Source: Byssovorax sp. (lineage in GTDB: Bacteria; Myxococcota_A; Polyangia; Polyangiales; Polyangiaceae). From it: 64,000 nt of DNA. The notes beneath the pieces are model-generated. The model had not been told where the DNA came from. It saw nothing but the letters and a program-made list of their open reading frames with translations, and did not search any database. Positions 52,420 to 62,308 of this stretch are shown here, piece by piece (the stretch's first letter is position 1; each line of letters starts with the position of its first letter). The stretch lies in assembly GCA_025362495.1 (NCBI GenBank), contig JANYGI010000139.1, positions 1 to 64,000 on the forward strand, written 5' to 3'. The translations under genes and the position numbers were made by a program.

Positions 52420-52964
52420 ACGTGGCTGAGCACCCCTGGACGGCCGGCGGGCTCTCGATCAGCAAGGCGGTGCTGGCCGCCGTCGAGGCCGACGCCATCG
52501 CCGGCTACGCGAAGGACGAAGAGGCCTGTGGCTACCTGCGCGGTCCGGCCGGCGAGGCCCTTCACTGCGACGAGCACGTGAAGATGGTCAACGTGGCCAA
52601 CAAGCTCCATGCGCTCGATCCCGAGACGTATTTTCGCACCGGCCGCACCTACTTCACCTTCAACGAGAAGAAGTTCGACGACGCCGTCGCCGCCTCGGCG
52701 AAGGAAGGCCGGCCGGTCAAGGTGCTCTATCACTCGCACCTCGACGCCGGCGCGTACTTCAGCCCGACCGACAAGGCCGTGATGAGCATGGGCGAGGCGC
52801 CCAGCGTCGAGGGCGGCCCGATCACGATGGGCAACGGGCCCAACTGGCCTCTCGCGTTCCTGGTCACCAGCGTACGCGAAGGGAAAATCGCCGAGCACAA
52901 CCTCTTCATCTGGAGCGCCGAGGCGCGCGATTTCGTCGTCTCGCCGCTCCACGTCGTCGAGTGA
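52413..52964 (+). CDS. mec: JAMM/MPN+ metallopeptidase (Mec-like)
   Basis: The 183-residue zinc peptidase should cut after Gly-Gly of the sulfur carrier, releasing cysteine. The JAMM motif is complete: a glutamate near residue 37 (D-E-E-A-C-G-Y), H107-S-H109, and S117-P-T-D120. The ATG at 52413 overlaps the cysM stop and gives a proper start; 52395 is an alternative. Mycobacterial Mec removes cysteine from CysO. In this operon the same enzyme could also cut the encoded Cys from the carrier. QbsD and HcyD are known JAMM peptidases that remove extra C-terminal residues from sulfur carriers. Confidence 0.9.
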   Translation: MVNVAEHPWTAGGLSISKAVLAAVEADAIAGYAKDEEACGYLRGPAGEALHCDEHVKMVNVANKLHALDPETYFRTGRTYFTFNEKKFDDAVAASAKEGRPVKVLYHSHLDAGAYFSPTDKAVMSMGEAPSVEGGPITMGNGPNWPLAFLVTSVREGKIAEHNLFIWSAEARDFVVSPLHVVE

Positions 52965-52995
52965 CGCTCTCCCCTCTTCACGCCTCGGAGCATTG

Positions 52996-54702
<1,707 letters not shown>

Positions 54703-54791
54703 CACTTTGCCAGCTCGCCCCCTTTCACCCGGCCTTCGATGAGGCCACTCTCGGCGCCCCTTCCCGGACGTCCCCAGCGAGGAGACCGCTC

Positions 54792-55877
54792 ATGCCCCTG
54801 AATCATTACGTCACGCTCGGCCGCTCCGGCCTGCGCGTCAGCCCCTTCTGCCTCGGCGCGATGACCTTCGGCGAGGCGTTCGGCTTCGGCTCCAGCGTCG
54901 AGGACTCGCAGAAGATCCTCGACCGCTTCCTCGAGCTCGGCGGCAACTTCATCGACACCGCCAACATGTACACGCGCGGCCACTCGGAGAAGATCATCGG
55001 CGACCACCTGGGGCGGCACCCGGCGAAGCGCGATCGGATCGTCATCGCCACCAAGTTCTTCGGCAGCCTCTACGCGTCGGATCCCAACGGCGGCGGCGCC
55101 GGTCGCAAATCGATCGTCGCGGCCTGCGAGCAGTCGCTGCGCCGGCTCCAGACTGACTACATCGATCTCTACTGGATGCACTGCTGGGACAAGCACACGC
55201 CGATCGACGAGACGATGGCGGCGCTCGACGATCTCGTGCGCTCGGGCAAGGTCCGGTACATCGGCTTTTCGGACACGCCCGCGTGGAAGGTGACCGAGGC
55301 GCAGATGCTCGCGCGCTTCAAGAACCTCACCCCGCTGATCGCGCTCCAGATCGAGTACTCGCTCCTCGAGCGCACCGTCGAGGGCGAGCTCGTGCCGATG
55401 GCGCGCGAGATGGGCCTCGGCGTGACGCCGTGGTCGCCGCTCAAGAGCGGGCTGCTCAGCGGGAAATACACGCGCGAGAACGCCGCCACGCTGAAGAGCG
55501 ATCGCTCCGCGTGGATCAAGAGCTCGCTCAACGAGAAGACGTTCGGCATCATCGACGAGCTGATCAAGATCGCGGCCGAGGTCGACTCCACGCCCGCTCG
55601 CGTCGCGCTCGCGTGGGTGCAGGGGCGCCCGGGCGTGACCTCGACGATCCTCGGCGCGCGCACGCTCGCGCAGCTCGACGACAACCTCGCCGCGCTCGAC
55701 GTCACGCTGACGCAGGCGCACGTCGCCTCGCTCGACGCGCTCTCGAAGCCCGCGCTCAACTTCCCGGCCGACTTCCTCGCGCGCACGGGATCGTTCATGC
55801 ACCCCGGCCTCTCGATCAACGGCGACACGGCCGCGCCCTCGCCGATGACGCCGAAGAACGACGGCGAGCGGCACTGA
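54792..55877 (+). CDS. Aldo/keto reductase
   Basis: The 361-residue NADPH-dependent oxidoreductase of the AKR family is probably active on aldehydes or ketones. It has G-G-N-F-I-D-T-A-N-M-Y with the conserved Asp and Tyr, the catalytic Lys in A-T-K-F-F-G, and histidine in W-M-H-C-W-D. G-K-V-R-Y-I-G-F-S and a cofactor-binding end (T-S-T-I-L-G-A-R-T) complete the fold. The real substrate is unknown. The ATG follows GAGGAGAC. Its stop lies 14 bases before the next gene. The 90 bases between it and the PAPS synthase hold no gene. Confidence 0.88.
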   Translation: MPLNHYVTLGRSGLRVSPFCLGAMTFGEAFGFGSSVEDSQKILDRFLELGGNFIDTANMYTRGHSEKIIGDHLGRHPAKRDRIVIATKFFGSLYASDPNGGGAGRKSIVAACEQSLRRLQTDYIDLYWMHCWDKHTPIDETMAALDDLVRSGKVRYIGFSDTPAWKVTEAQMLARFKNLTPLIALQIEYSLLERTVEGELVPMAREMGLGVTPWSPLKSGLLSGKYTRENAATLKSDRSAWIKSSLNEKTFGIIDELIKIAAEVDSTPARVALAWVQGRPGVTSTILGARTLAQLDDNLAALDVTLTQAHVASLDALSKPALNFPADFLARTGSFMHPGLSINGDTAAPSPMTPKNDGERH

Positions 55878-55891
55878 GCTAAGCTGCCCTC

Positions 55892-57247
55892 GTGCCCCGA
55901 GCGCTCCCGTCGATCCTCGTCGCGCTCGCGCTCACCTCCGCCACCACGTTCACCACGTTCAGCCGGGAGGCGCGCGCCGATCTCGACGACGACGCCGCCC
56001 GGCTCGCCGCGAGCTGGACGGCGCGCGGCGCGATGCTGGAGCGGCTCGATCCGGTCTTCCTCGAGCGCGGACGATCCCGGGTGATCGATCTCGATCGCCC
56101 GGGCCAGCTCGCGAAGACCGAGAAGTCGGGGTGCGTGACGGTGGCGATCCTCGCGGCGCGGACCACGGATCTCCTCGCCGACGAGGGCGACGCCTCGGCG
56201 CACAAGATGCTCGATCCCGCGGCGGCGCCGCTGGCGCCGCTGGTGCCTCCGTCGCCGCACGGCGAGGACGAGCACCGCACCCGCAGCGCGGGCGGTGCCG
56301 CGGTGATCTCGCGCTGCGGCGCGGATTCGTTTGAGCTCAAACGAATCACGGTCGAGACCACGTCGCCGCGCGCGGCGGTGGAGATCCTGGTCGCGCGATC
56401 ACCGGCCGCGCTCGGCGAGATCAGCGAGGCGCTGCCCGAGCGCGCGGCGGGGCTCCTGGCGCCGCGCGGCGATCCCGGCGGCCTGATCGAGCCCGGCCCG
56501 ATCGGCGAGCGCATCGCCCGCGCCGAGCGCCGCGCGCGCAGCGAGGGCGCGTCCCGCGTCGTGAAGACGGTGACCCGCGCGTCGCCCGCGGGTCTCGGGC
56601 GCGTCACGCTCAAGCTCGGCGAGGGCTGCCATCGCCTCGATCTGATGGCCGAGGTGCCGAGCGCCGTCCCGCGCCGGGCCACCGATCTCGACGCCGAGGC
56701 CCATGTGCAGGAGGGCGGCCGCCTGCTCGCGCGCGATCGCGCCGACGTGCCCGACGCGCGCCTCGACTTCTGCCTGGGCGAGCTGACCCTGGTCGACGTG
56801 GCCTTCGCCGGGGCCTCGGGCGCCTCGCCGGTGACGGTGAGCGACGCGGTCTGGACGACGCCGAAGAGCCTCTCTGCGCGCTGGGGCCCGCGGGCGCGAG
56901 CGGGCTTTGCCGGGGCGATGCGGAAGCGCCATGCGCCGGCGCCGGTCGATGATGCCCTGTTCGAGGCCGTCGGTATCCAGGGGATCACCCAGGTGCCGAT
57001 AGCGGTCACTCCGGGTCAGTGTTACCTCGCCGCCGTGGGCTTGATTCGAGGCGACGCGCGGGCCATCCGCCTCGCGGCGACCCTCGGTGATCGCGCCCCC
57101 CACGACGAGGCGCTGGAGCGCCCCGAAGGCGCGGCGATCGCCTTCTGCGCGGGCCCTTCGCGCTCGGCCGTGATCGACGTCGACGTGCGCGGCAACGGCC
57201 CCTGGTGGGCCCTCTCGGTGTGGGGAATGGGCGCCGCTTCGTTCTGA
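55892..57247 (+). CDS. Exported protein with three repeats carrying paired cysteines
   Basis: The 451-residue protein has a signal peptide (residues 1-29) and no recognised family. It is built of at least three beta-rich repeats, each with one cysteine pair: C81/C142, C246/C294 and C377/C419. Each repeat begins with G/Q-C-x-x-(L/V) and its second Cys lies at the end of a strand. Long Ala/Arg/Pro linkers join them. It resembles the lipoprotein at 58664, suggesting a shared domain family. Start is GTG at 55892. The Cys pairs are likely disulfides in the periplasm. Confidence 0.65.
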   Translation: MPRALPSILVALALTSATTFTTFSREARADLDDDAARLAASWTARGAMLERLDPVFLERGRSRVIDLDRPGQLAKTEKSGCVTVAILAARTTDLLADEGDASAHKMLDPAAAPLAPLVPPSPHGEDEHRTRSAGGAAVISRCGADSFELKRITVETTSPRAAVEILVARSPAALGEISEALPERAAGLLAPRGDPGGLIEPGPIGERIARAERRARSEGASRVVKTVTRASPAGLGRVTLKLGEGCHRLDLMAEVPSAVPRRATDLDAEAHVQEGGRLLARDRADVPDARLDFCLGELTLVDVAFAGASGASPVTVSDAVWTTPKSLSARWGPRARAGFAGAMRKRHAPAPVDDALFEAVGIQGITQVPIAVTPGQCYLAAVGLIRGDARAIRLAATLGDRAPHDEALERPEGAAIAFCAGPSRSAVIDVDVRGNGPWWALSVWGMGAASF

Positions 57248-57438
57248 GTCACACGGCGAGGAGGCCTGAAGTGCAGGCGGCCTGACGCGTCGGGAGACTC
57301 GGTATCGGCGTCCGGCTCGGCTCTCTCGCTTTCCGGGGACCGTCGGTTGCATACGATCTCGGCGACACCAGAGGAGACGAGCGCGAGATGGTCGGCCATC
57401 GGCAGGCCGCGCCGCGCCCGCGCTGGATGAGGGGGACC

Positions 57439-58602
57439 ATGACGACCAATCTGCTCGATCTGGCGCGGGCGCAGCTCACGCCCGCCGTGATTCAACGCGC
57501 GAGCTCGCTCGTGGGCGAGAGCCCCGCAAATACCCAGCGAGCGATGGAGACGGCCGCGCCGACCATCTTCGCCGGGATCGTCCACGAGGGCTCTTCCGTC
57601 GCGGGAGCGAGCCAGTTGCTGCAGCTCCTCGAAGAGACGGGGCTGACGGGCTCGATGGCCGGGCTCGCCGAGCGCAACGAGGCCGAGAGCGGTGCGCTCG
57701 ACTCGCTCGTCGGCACGGGCAAAGAGCTGTTCGGTCGCCTCTTCGGCGGGCGCGCGGGCCCGCTCGTCGACGCGACGGCGGCCTCGTCCGGCGTCAAGCG
57801 ATCTTCGATGTCCTCGCTCCTCGGGCTCGCCACTCCCCTCGTCCTCGGCGCGGTCGGGAGCGAGGTCGCCACACGGCACCTCGACGCGGCCGGCCTGGCC
57901 TCGCTGCTCGGCGAGCAGAAGAGCGCTGTCGCGAGGTTGCTCCCGACCGGCGCCGCGGCGGCGCTCGGCCTGTCGGGCGTCTCCGCGCGCGAGCCGGTCG
58001 ATACCCGCGCTGCGGTGGTGAAGCCCGCGCCGGCGCGCTTCCCCTGGGTGCTGGTCCTGGCCATTCCGCTGGCGTTGATCGTCGGCTTCGCGCTCCGCAA
58101 TCGGGCGAACCACCAGCGCGCCGCCCAGCGCGCGCCCGACGTCATGGTGGCCCCGCCGGTCGTCCTGGCGCCGCCGGCTGCCAATGGCCCTCTCGTGGGG
58201 CAGGGGATTGCCAGTCAGCAGCTCGCGCAGATCCTGGCCGCGCCTGACGGCCAGGTGCCGAAGCGCTTCGTGCTCGACAACCTCGCCTTCGATACGGCGA
58301 CAGCGCAGCTCGCCCCGGGCGCGGCGACCACGCTCGACAGCGTGGCAGCGGTGCTGAAGGACCATCCGACCTCGCAGATCGTGCTCGAAGAGCACACCGA
58401 CGACGCCGGTGATCCGGCGGGCAACCGCGTGCTTTCGCAGAGCCGGGCCGACGCGGTCAAGGCAGCTCTCGTGGCGCGCGGTGTCGCGGCGGACCGGATC
58501 AGCGCGCTCGGCCTGGGGCAGGATCGGCCGATGGTGCCGGATGATTCGGAGGGCGCGCGGGCGCAGAACCGGCGGACGGAGATCGTGGTCGTGAAGCGAT
58601 AG
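57439..58602 (+). CDS. DUF937-like protein with OmpA C-terminal domain
   Basis: The 387-residue protein begins with a helical domain like DUF937 (L-L-D-L-A-R-A-Q-L-T-P and repeated Ala/Gly-rich helices). One transmembrane helix follows (about 200-220), then a linker and an OmpA-like peptidoglycan-binding domain (L-A-F-D-T-A-T-A, then E-E-H-T-D-D-A-G, R-A-D-A-V-K-A-A-L and N-R-R-T-E-I-V-V). The N-terminal domain would be in the cytoplasm and the C-terminal one would touch the cell wall. The ATG at 57439 follows GAGGGGG; an upstream in-frame start at 57388 is less likely. The 190 bases before it hold no gene. Confidence 0.8.
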   Translation: MTTNLLDLARAQLTPAVIQRASSLVGESPANTQRAMETAAPTIFAGIVHEGSSVAGASQLLQLLEETGLTGSMAGLAERNEAESGALDSLVGTGKELFGRLFGGRAGPLVDATAASSGVKRSSMSSLLGLATPLVLGAVGSEVATRHLDAAGLASLLGEQKSAVARLLPTGAAAALGLSGVSAREPVDTRAAVVKPAPARFPWVLVLAIPLALIVGFALRNRANHQRAAQRAPDVMVAPPVVLAPPAANGPLVGQGIASQQLAQILAAPDGQVPKRFVLDNLAFDTATAQLAPGAATTLDSVAAVLKDHPTSQIVLEEHTDDAGDPAGNRVLSQSRADAVKAALVARGVAADRISALGLGQDRPMVPDDSEGARAQNRRTEIVVVKR

Positions 58603-58663
58603 GCGCGCTGATCTGACCGACTCCTGCGGCGGTCCGGCCGGCCTCCGGCTATCCTCCGCGCCC

Positions 58664-60361
58664 GTGCTCCCGCGCCGCGCCGCCTCCGCGCTCCTCCTCG
58701 CTCTCGCCGCGCTCACGGCCTGCGGCGCCGCGCCGTCGCCTCCTCCCGCGCCGGCGGGGCCGCCGCCGGTCACGTCGCTTCACGTGCTCCCGGATCGCCT
58801 CGACGCGCGCCCGTGGCTCGCGCCGCAGGCCGCGGTGGCCTCGGCCGCCGGCGCGGGCCCGCTCCAGATCCTCGGCGCCGACGTCGCGTCGGAAGGCGAT
58901 CGACTCGGCGCGTTCGTCGCGATCCCCGAGGACGAGTGCCTGCTCGCGTACACGCGCGCGTCGCCCACGATCGTCGACGTCGATCTCTTCGCCTACGACG
59001 ACGACGGCAGCGCGTTCGCGACCGACGAGTCGCCCGAGGTCGAGGCGGCGGTGCTGGTGTGCCCCCCGCACCCGCGTCGGCTCTACGTCGTCGCGCGCGT
59101 CATGGCCGGCGCGGGGGTGCTGGCGATCGGCGTGCAGAGCGTGCCGCGCTCGGCGGAGGCCGCCGTCGCGAAGGCCGTCGGCGCGCGCGGACGACCCGGC
59201 GAAGACAGCGGAAAGCTCGACGCGTGGCCGGGGCTCGAAGGGCGGATCCGCGCCCATCGGCTCGGCATCGGCGCGCGCTGGGAAGACGTGCGCCGCGTCG
59301 TCGTCCCGCTCAGCCCGCGCGCCGCGACGCGGATCTCCGCGACGATCGAGGCCAACCGCTGCATCGATGTGCTCGCGACGCCGAGCGAGGAGATCGCCTC
59401 GTTCGATCTGCTCGCGGAGGACACGAGCGCGCGCATCCTCGCGCGCGGGCGCGAGCAGGGGCGCGATCGTTCGCTCGTGCTCTGCTCGGCGACGGCCGTC
59501 TCGATCTCGCTCTCGGTGCGGCCACGCGCGTCGCAGGGGCTCGCGGCGATCACCATCGGTCGCTCCAGCAATTTCGCTGCGAAGGAGATCAGCGCGAGCG
59601 CGCGGATCATCAGCGTCACGCAGCCGGCCGAGCTCGACGCGGCCCGTCGCGCGCTCGACGCCGAGCTCGGCAGCAAAGGGTACGCGGCCCCGAAGAGCGT
59701 CGCGACGGGCACCGCGCGCGTCGGCTCGCGCACCTCGATCAGCCTCGATTTGCCGGCTGGATGCGCGCGCCTCGACGTGATCTCCGGTCGCCCGCTCGCC
59801 GACGTCGCCGCGACCCTGTGGGACGACAGGGGCGCGATGATCGCCGACACGCGCGGCGGCGCAGGCGCCACGATCTTCGCGTGCGGCAAGGGGGGCGCGG
59901 CGCGCCTCGATCTCGAGGCGCTGGAGAGCCCCGGCCCGTTCGCCGTCGAGGTGCGCAGAGATCACACGGCGCCGCCGCTGCTCGTCGCGCACCCGATCGC
60001 GGCGGCGCGGCTGCTCGAGCGCCTCGGCGCCGGCGGCGATCCGATCGACGCTTCAGCCGCCGCCTCGGCGACGCTCGTGCAGCTCGATCCCGCGCAGCTC
60101 AAGACGTTCCCGCTCACCGTCGCCGCGTCGACGTGCGTCGAGGTGATCGCCGCGCTCGACGGCGGCGGCACCGGCGTCGATCTCCGCCTCGTCGCGCTCG
60201 GGACCGATGGAACGATGACCCGCTCGCCCGAGGTCGCCGGTGATCGCCTCTGCGCCGGGACGACGCCGGTTCAAGGGGCCTACGAGCTGCGCCTCGGGGC
60301 GGGCAAGGCCGACGCGCTGGTGGTCACGCGCGTCATCGCCGCGGAGCACGATCGACCGTGA
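58664..60361 (+). CDS. Lipoprotein with four Cys-pair repeats
   Basis: The 565-residue lipoprotein (lipobox L-T-A-C, C20) has four repeats of about 130 residues. Each holds one Cys pair with almost the same spacing: C92/C133 (41), C233/C274 (41), C367/C407 (40) and C491/C530 (39). Within each, C-x-x-V/L-x-x is followed by a D-V-D-L- or F-D-L-L-like strand, then a glycine turn and a strand ending at the second Cys. This looks like a disulfide-closed jelly-roll. No known family was recognised. The start is GTG at 58664. It shares repeats with the protein at 55892. Confidence 0.75.
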   Translation: MLPRRAASALLLALAALTACGAAPSPPPAPAGPPPVTSLHVLPDRLDARPWLAPQAAVASAAGAGPLQILGADVASEGDRLGAFVAIPEDECLLAYTRASPTIVDVDLFAYDDDGSAFATDESPEVEAAVLVCPPHPRRLYVVARVMAGAGVLAIGVQSVPRSAEAAVAKAVGARGRPGEDSGKLDAWPGLEGRIRAHRLGIGARWEDVRRVVVPLSPRAATRISATIEANRCIDVLATPSEEIASFDLLAEDTSARILARGREQGRDRSLVLCSATAVSISLSVRPRASQGLAAITIGRSSNFAAKEISASARIISVTQPAELDAARRALDAELGSKGYAAPKSVATGTARVGSRTSISLDLPAGCARLDVISGRPLADVAATLWDDRGAMIADTRGGAGATIFACGKGGAARLDLEALESPGPFAVEVRRDHTAPPLLVAHPIAAARLLERLGAGGDPIDASAAASATLVQLDPAQLKTFPLTVAASTCVEVIAALDGGGTGVDLRLVALGTDGTMTRSPEVAGDRLCAGTTPVQGAYELRLGAGKADALVVTRVIAAEHDRP

Positions 60362-60401
60362 ACGTGAAACTGAACGTGACCTTGACGGAGAACGAGACCG
60401 C

Positions 60402-61145
60402 GTGAGCTTCGGCAAGAACACCCGCGCGGACTACGGCGTCGACACCGCCGCGGCCGTGCTCCGCTTCATGGTCCTCGCCTTCGTGGGGATGATCTTCGCC
60501 CTGAGCGCGCCGTTCCTCGTGCACGAGCGCGAGCTCGCCGTGCACCTCGCGAGCCTCGGCCGCGGCCTGGCGATCTGGTGCTCGATCTGCGCGACGGTGA
60601 TGGTGTGGGGCAGCCGCGTGGGCAAGCTCCGCCTCCGCGATCGCGTCATCGCCGGGCTCGCGCTGAAGGGGAACGAGCAGGTGCTCGACGTCGGCTGCGG
60701 TCGCGGTCTCTTGCTCGTCGCCGCCGCGAAGAACCTCGATCGGGGCAAGGCGATCGGGATCGATCTCTTCGCGAAGGGCGATCCGACCGGCAACAGCGAG
60801 GCCACCACGCGCGAGAACGCGACCCTCGAAGGCGTCGACCAGCGCGTCGAGCTCGTCGCGGGCGACGCGCGCAAGCTGCCGTTTCCGGCGAAGCGCTTCG
60901 ACGTGATCGTCTCCAGCTTCGCGCTGCACGAGGTCCGCGATCTCGCGGATCGGCAGAAGGCGATCGCCGAGATCGCGCGGGTGCTCAAGCCCGGCGGCCG
61001 CGTCCGCATCGTCGATACGCGCCACACCGACGAGTACGTCACCGCGCTGCGCGAGGCCGGCCTCGTCGACGTGGCGCGGAGCGGGCTGAGCTTCGCCACC
61101 ATCGTCCCGTCGCGCATCGTGTCGGCGCGCCGCCCGCTCGCGTGA
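60402..61145 (+). CDS. Membrane-tethered SAM methyltransferase
   Basis: The 247-residue protein has two N-terminal hydrophobic helices (about 20-40 and 50-70) and then a class I methyltransferase domain: L-D-V-G-C-G-R-G-L-L as SAM motif I, acidic G-I-D-L at the end of strand 2, and G-D-A-R-K-L-P-F followed by V-I-V-S-S-F-A-L-H-E. The C-terminal part has V-L-K-P-G-G-R-V. The substrate could be a lipid or quinone because of the membrane tie; this is an inference. The start is GTG. It overlaps the next gene by four bases. Confidence 0.82.
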   Translation: MSFGKNTRADYGVDTAAAVLRFMVLAFVGMIFALSAPFLVHERELAVHLASLGRGLAIWCSICATVMVWGSRVGKLRLRDRVIAGLALKGNEQVLDVGCGRGLLLVAAAKNLDRGKAIGIDLFAKGDPTGNSEATTRENATLEGVDQRVELVAGDARKLPFPAKRFDVIVSSFALHEVRDLADRQKAIAEIARVLKPGGRVRIVDTRHTDEYVTALREAGLVDVARSGLSFATIVPSRIVSARRPLA

Positions 61146-62308
61146 TCTCCGCCGTCGCGCCCGCGACACCTCGCGACGGAGGTCGGCGCGCCGGGATCGT
61201 CGAGTTCCTGGTCCTCGGCGGCGGGACTCTCGTGCTCTTCCCGCTCTCGTGGCTGTTCCGGCGCACGGCGGGGCTCGACGCCTCCGAGGACTTCATCGAC
61301 GCGCTCGCCTATCACGCGGCGGTGGTGATCAACAATCCTCACTTCGCCGTCACCTATCTGCTCTTCTACAAGGACGCGAAGAGCCGCGCCCTTCCCGGCG
61401 TGTTCCCTCCGGGGCAGCGCGCTCGCTACCTGCTCGTCGGCCTGGTCGTCCCGCTGGTGCTGCTCGCGTGGGCCTGCTTTGCGCTCACGCGCGGCTCGGC
61501 CCGCTCGATGGGTAACATGATCGAGCTGATGTTCTTCCTCGTGGGCTGGCATTACGTGAAGCAGGGCTTTGGCATCCTCACGGTGTTCTCGGCGCGCCGC
61601 GGGTTTCGCTTTCGCCCCGCCGAGCGGATTGCCGTCCTCGGTCATTGCTTTGCCGGCTGGGCCTACGCCTGGGCGAGCCCCGCTGTCGCCGCGAAGAGCG
61701 TCCAGGAGAAGGGCGTCGTGTATACCGCGCTCGCTCACCCCATCTGGCTCGAGCAGGTAACGGGCGTTGCCTTCGGCCTCAGCGCCGTGGTGCTGGTCGT
61801 CGCGCTGGCACGTCGCTTTCGCCACGACCGGCAGCTACCGCCGTTCGCGCCGTTTCTCGGCTTCCTCGTGACAATCTGGCTCTGGACGATCTACTCGAGC
61901 CTCGATCCGCTGATGCTCTATCTGATCCCGGCGCTCCACTCGATCCAGTATGGATACGTGGTGTGGCTGCTCCGGCGAAACCAGGCGCGCGCCGCCGAGG
62001 GGCCGCCGCTCTTCGGGAAGCCGGCCGCGGTGCGGCTCACGGTCCTCGCCGGCTCGGCGATCGCGCTCGGATGGGTGCTGTTCCGCGGCGCGCCTTCGCT
62101 CCTCGACGGCGCGAGGGTGCTGAGATCGAGCCCCGCCGCGCGCCTCGGAGAGACTCCGTATCTGGCGGCGATCTTCGTGTTCGTGAACATCCACCATTAC
62201 TTCATGGATACGGTGCTGTGGCGGCGCGAGAACCCCGAGACACGCCATCTGGTCTCGGGGGACGCCGCAGGTGAGCCTCAGCCGCCGGAGCTCGAAGTCG
62301 CGCGGTAA
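61142..62308 (+). CDS. Polytopic membrane protein, His-rich
   Basis: The 388-residue protein has about 9 hydrophobic segments. Histidines recur near the membrane faces (Y-H-A-A-V, N-P-H-F-A-V-T-Y, G-W-H-Y-V, A-L-H-S-I-Q-Y and I-H-H-Y-F-M-D). Such patterns suit a metal site, as in membrane desaturases or Blh-like enzymes, but no known family is certain. The GTG start overlaps the methyltransferase stop, so they act together, perhaps on a lipid. Its 3' end overlaps the M32 peptidase gene by 31 bases on the other strand. Confidence 0.7.
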   Translation: MISAVAPATPRDGGRRAGIVEFLVLGGGTLVLFPLSWLFRRTAGLDASEDFIDALAYHAAVVINNPHFAVTYLLFYKDAKSRALPGVFPPGQRARYLLVGLVVPLVLLAWACFALTRGSARSMGNMIELMFFLVGWHYVKQGFGILTVFSARRGFRFRPAERIAVLGHCFAGWAYAWASPAVAAKSVQEKGVVYTALAHPIWLEQVTGVAFGLSAVVLVVALARRFRHDRQLPPFAPFLGFLVTIWLWTIYSSLDPLMLYLIPALHSIQYGYVVWLLRRNQARAAEGPPLFGKPAAVRLTVLAGSAIALGWVLFRGAPSLLDGARVLRSSPAARLGETPYLAAIFVFVNIHHYFMDTVLWRRENPETRHLVSGDAAGEPQPPELEVAR

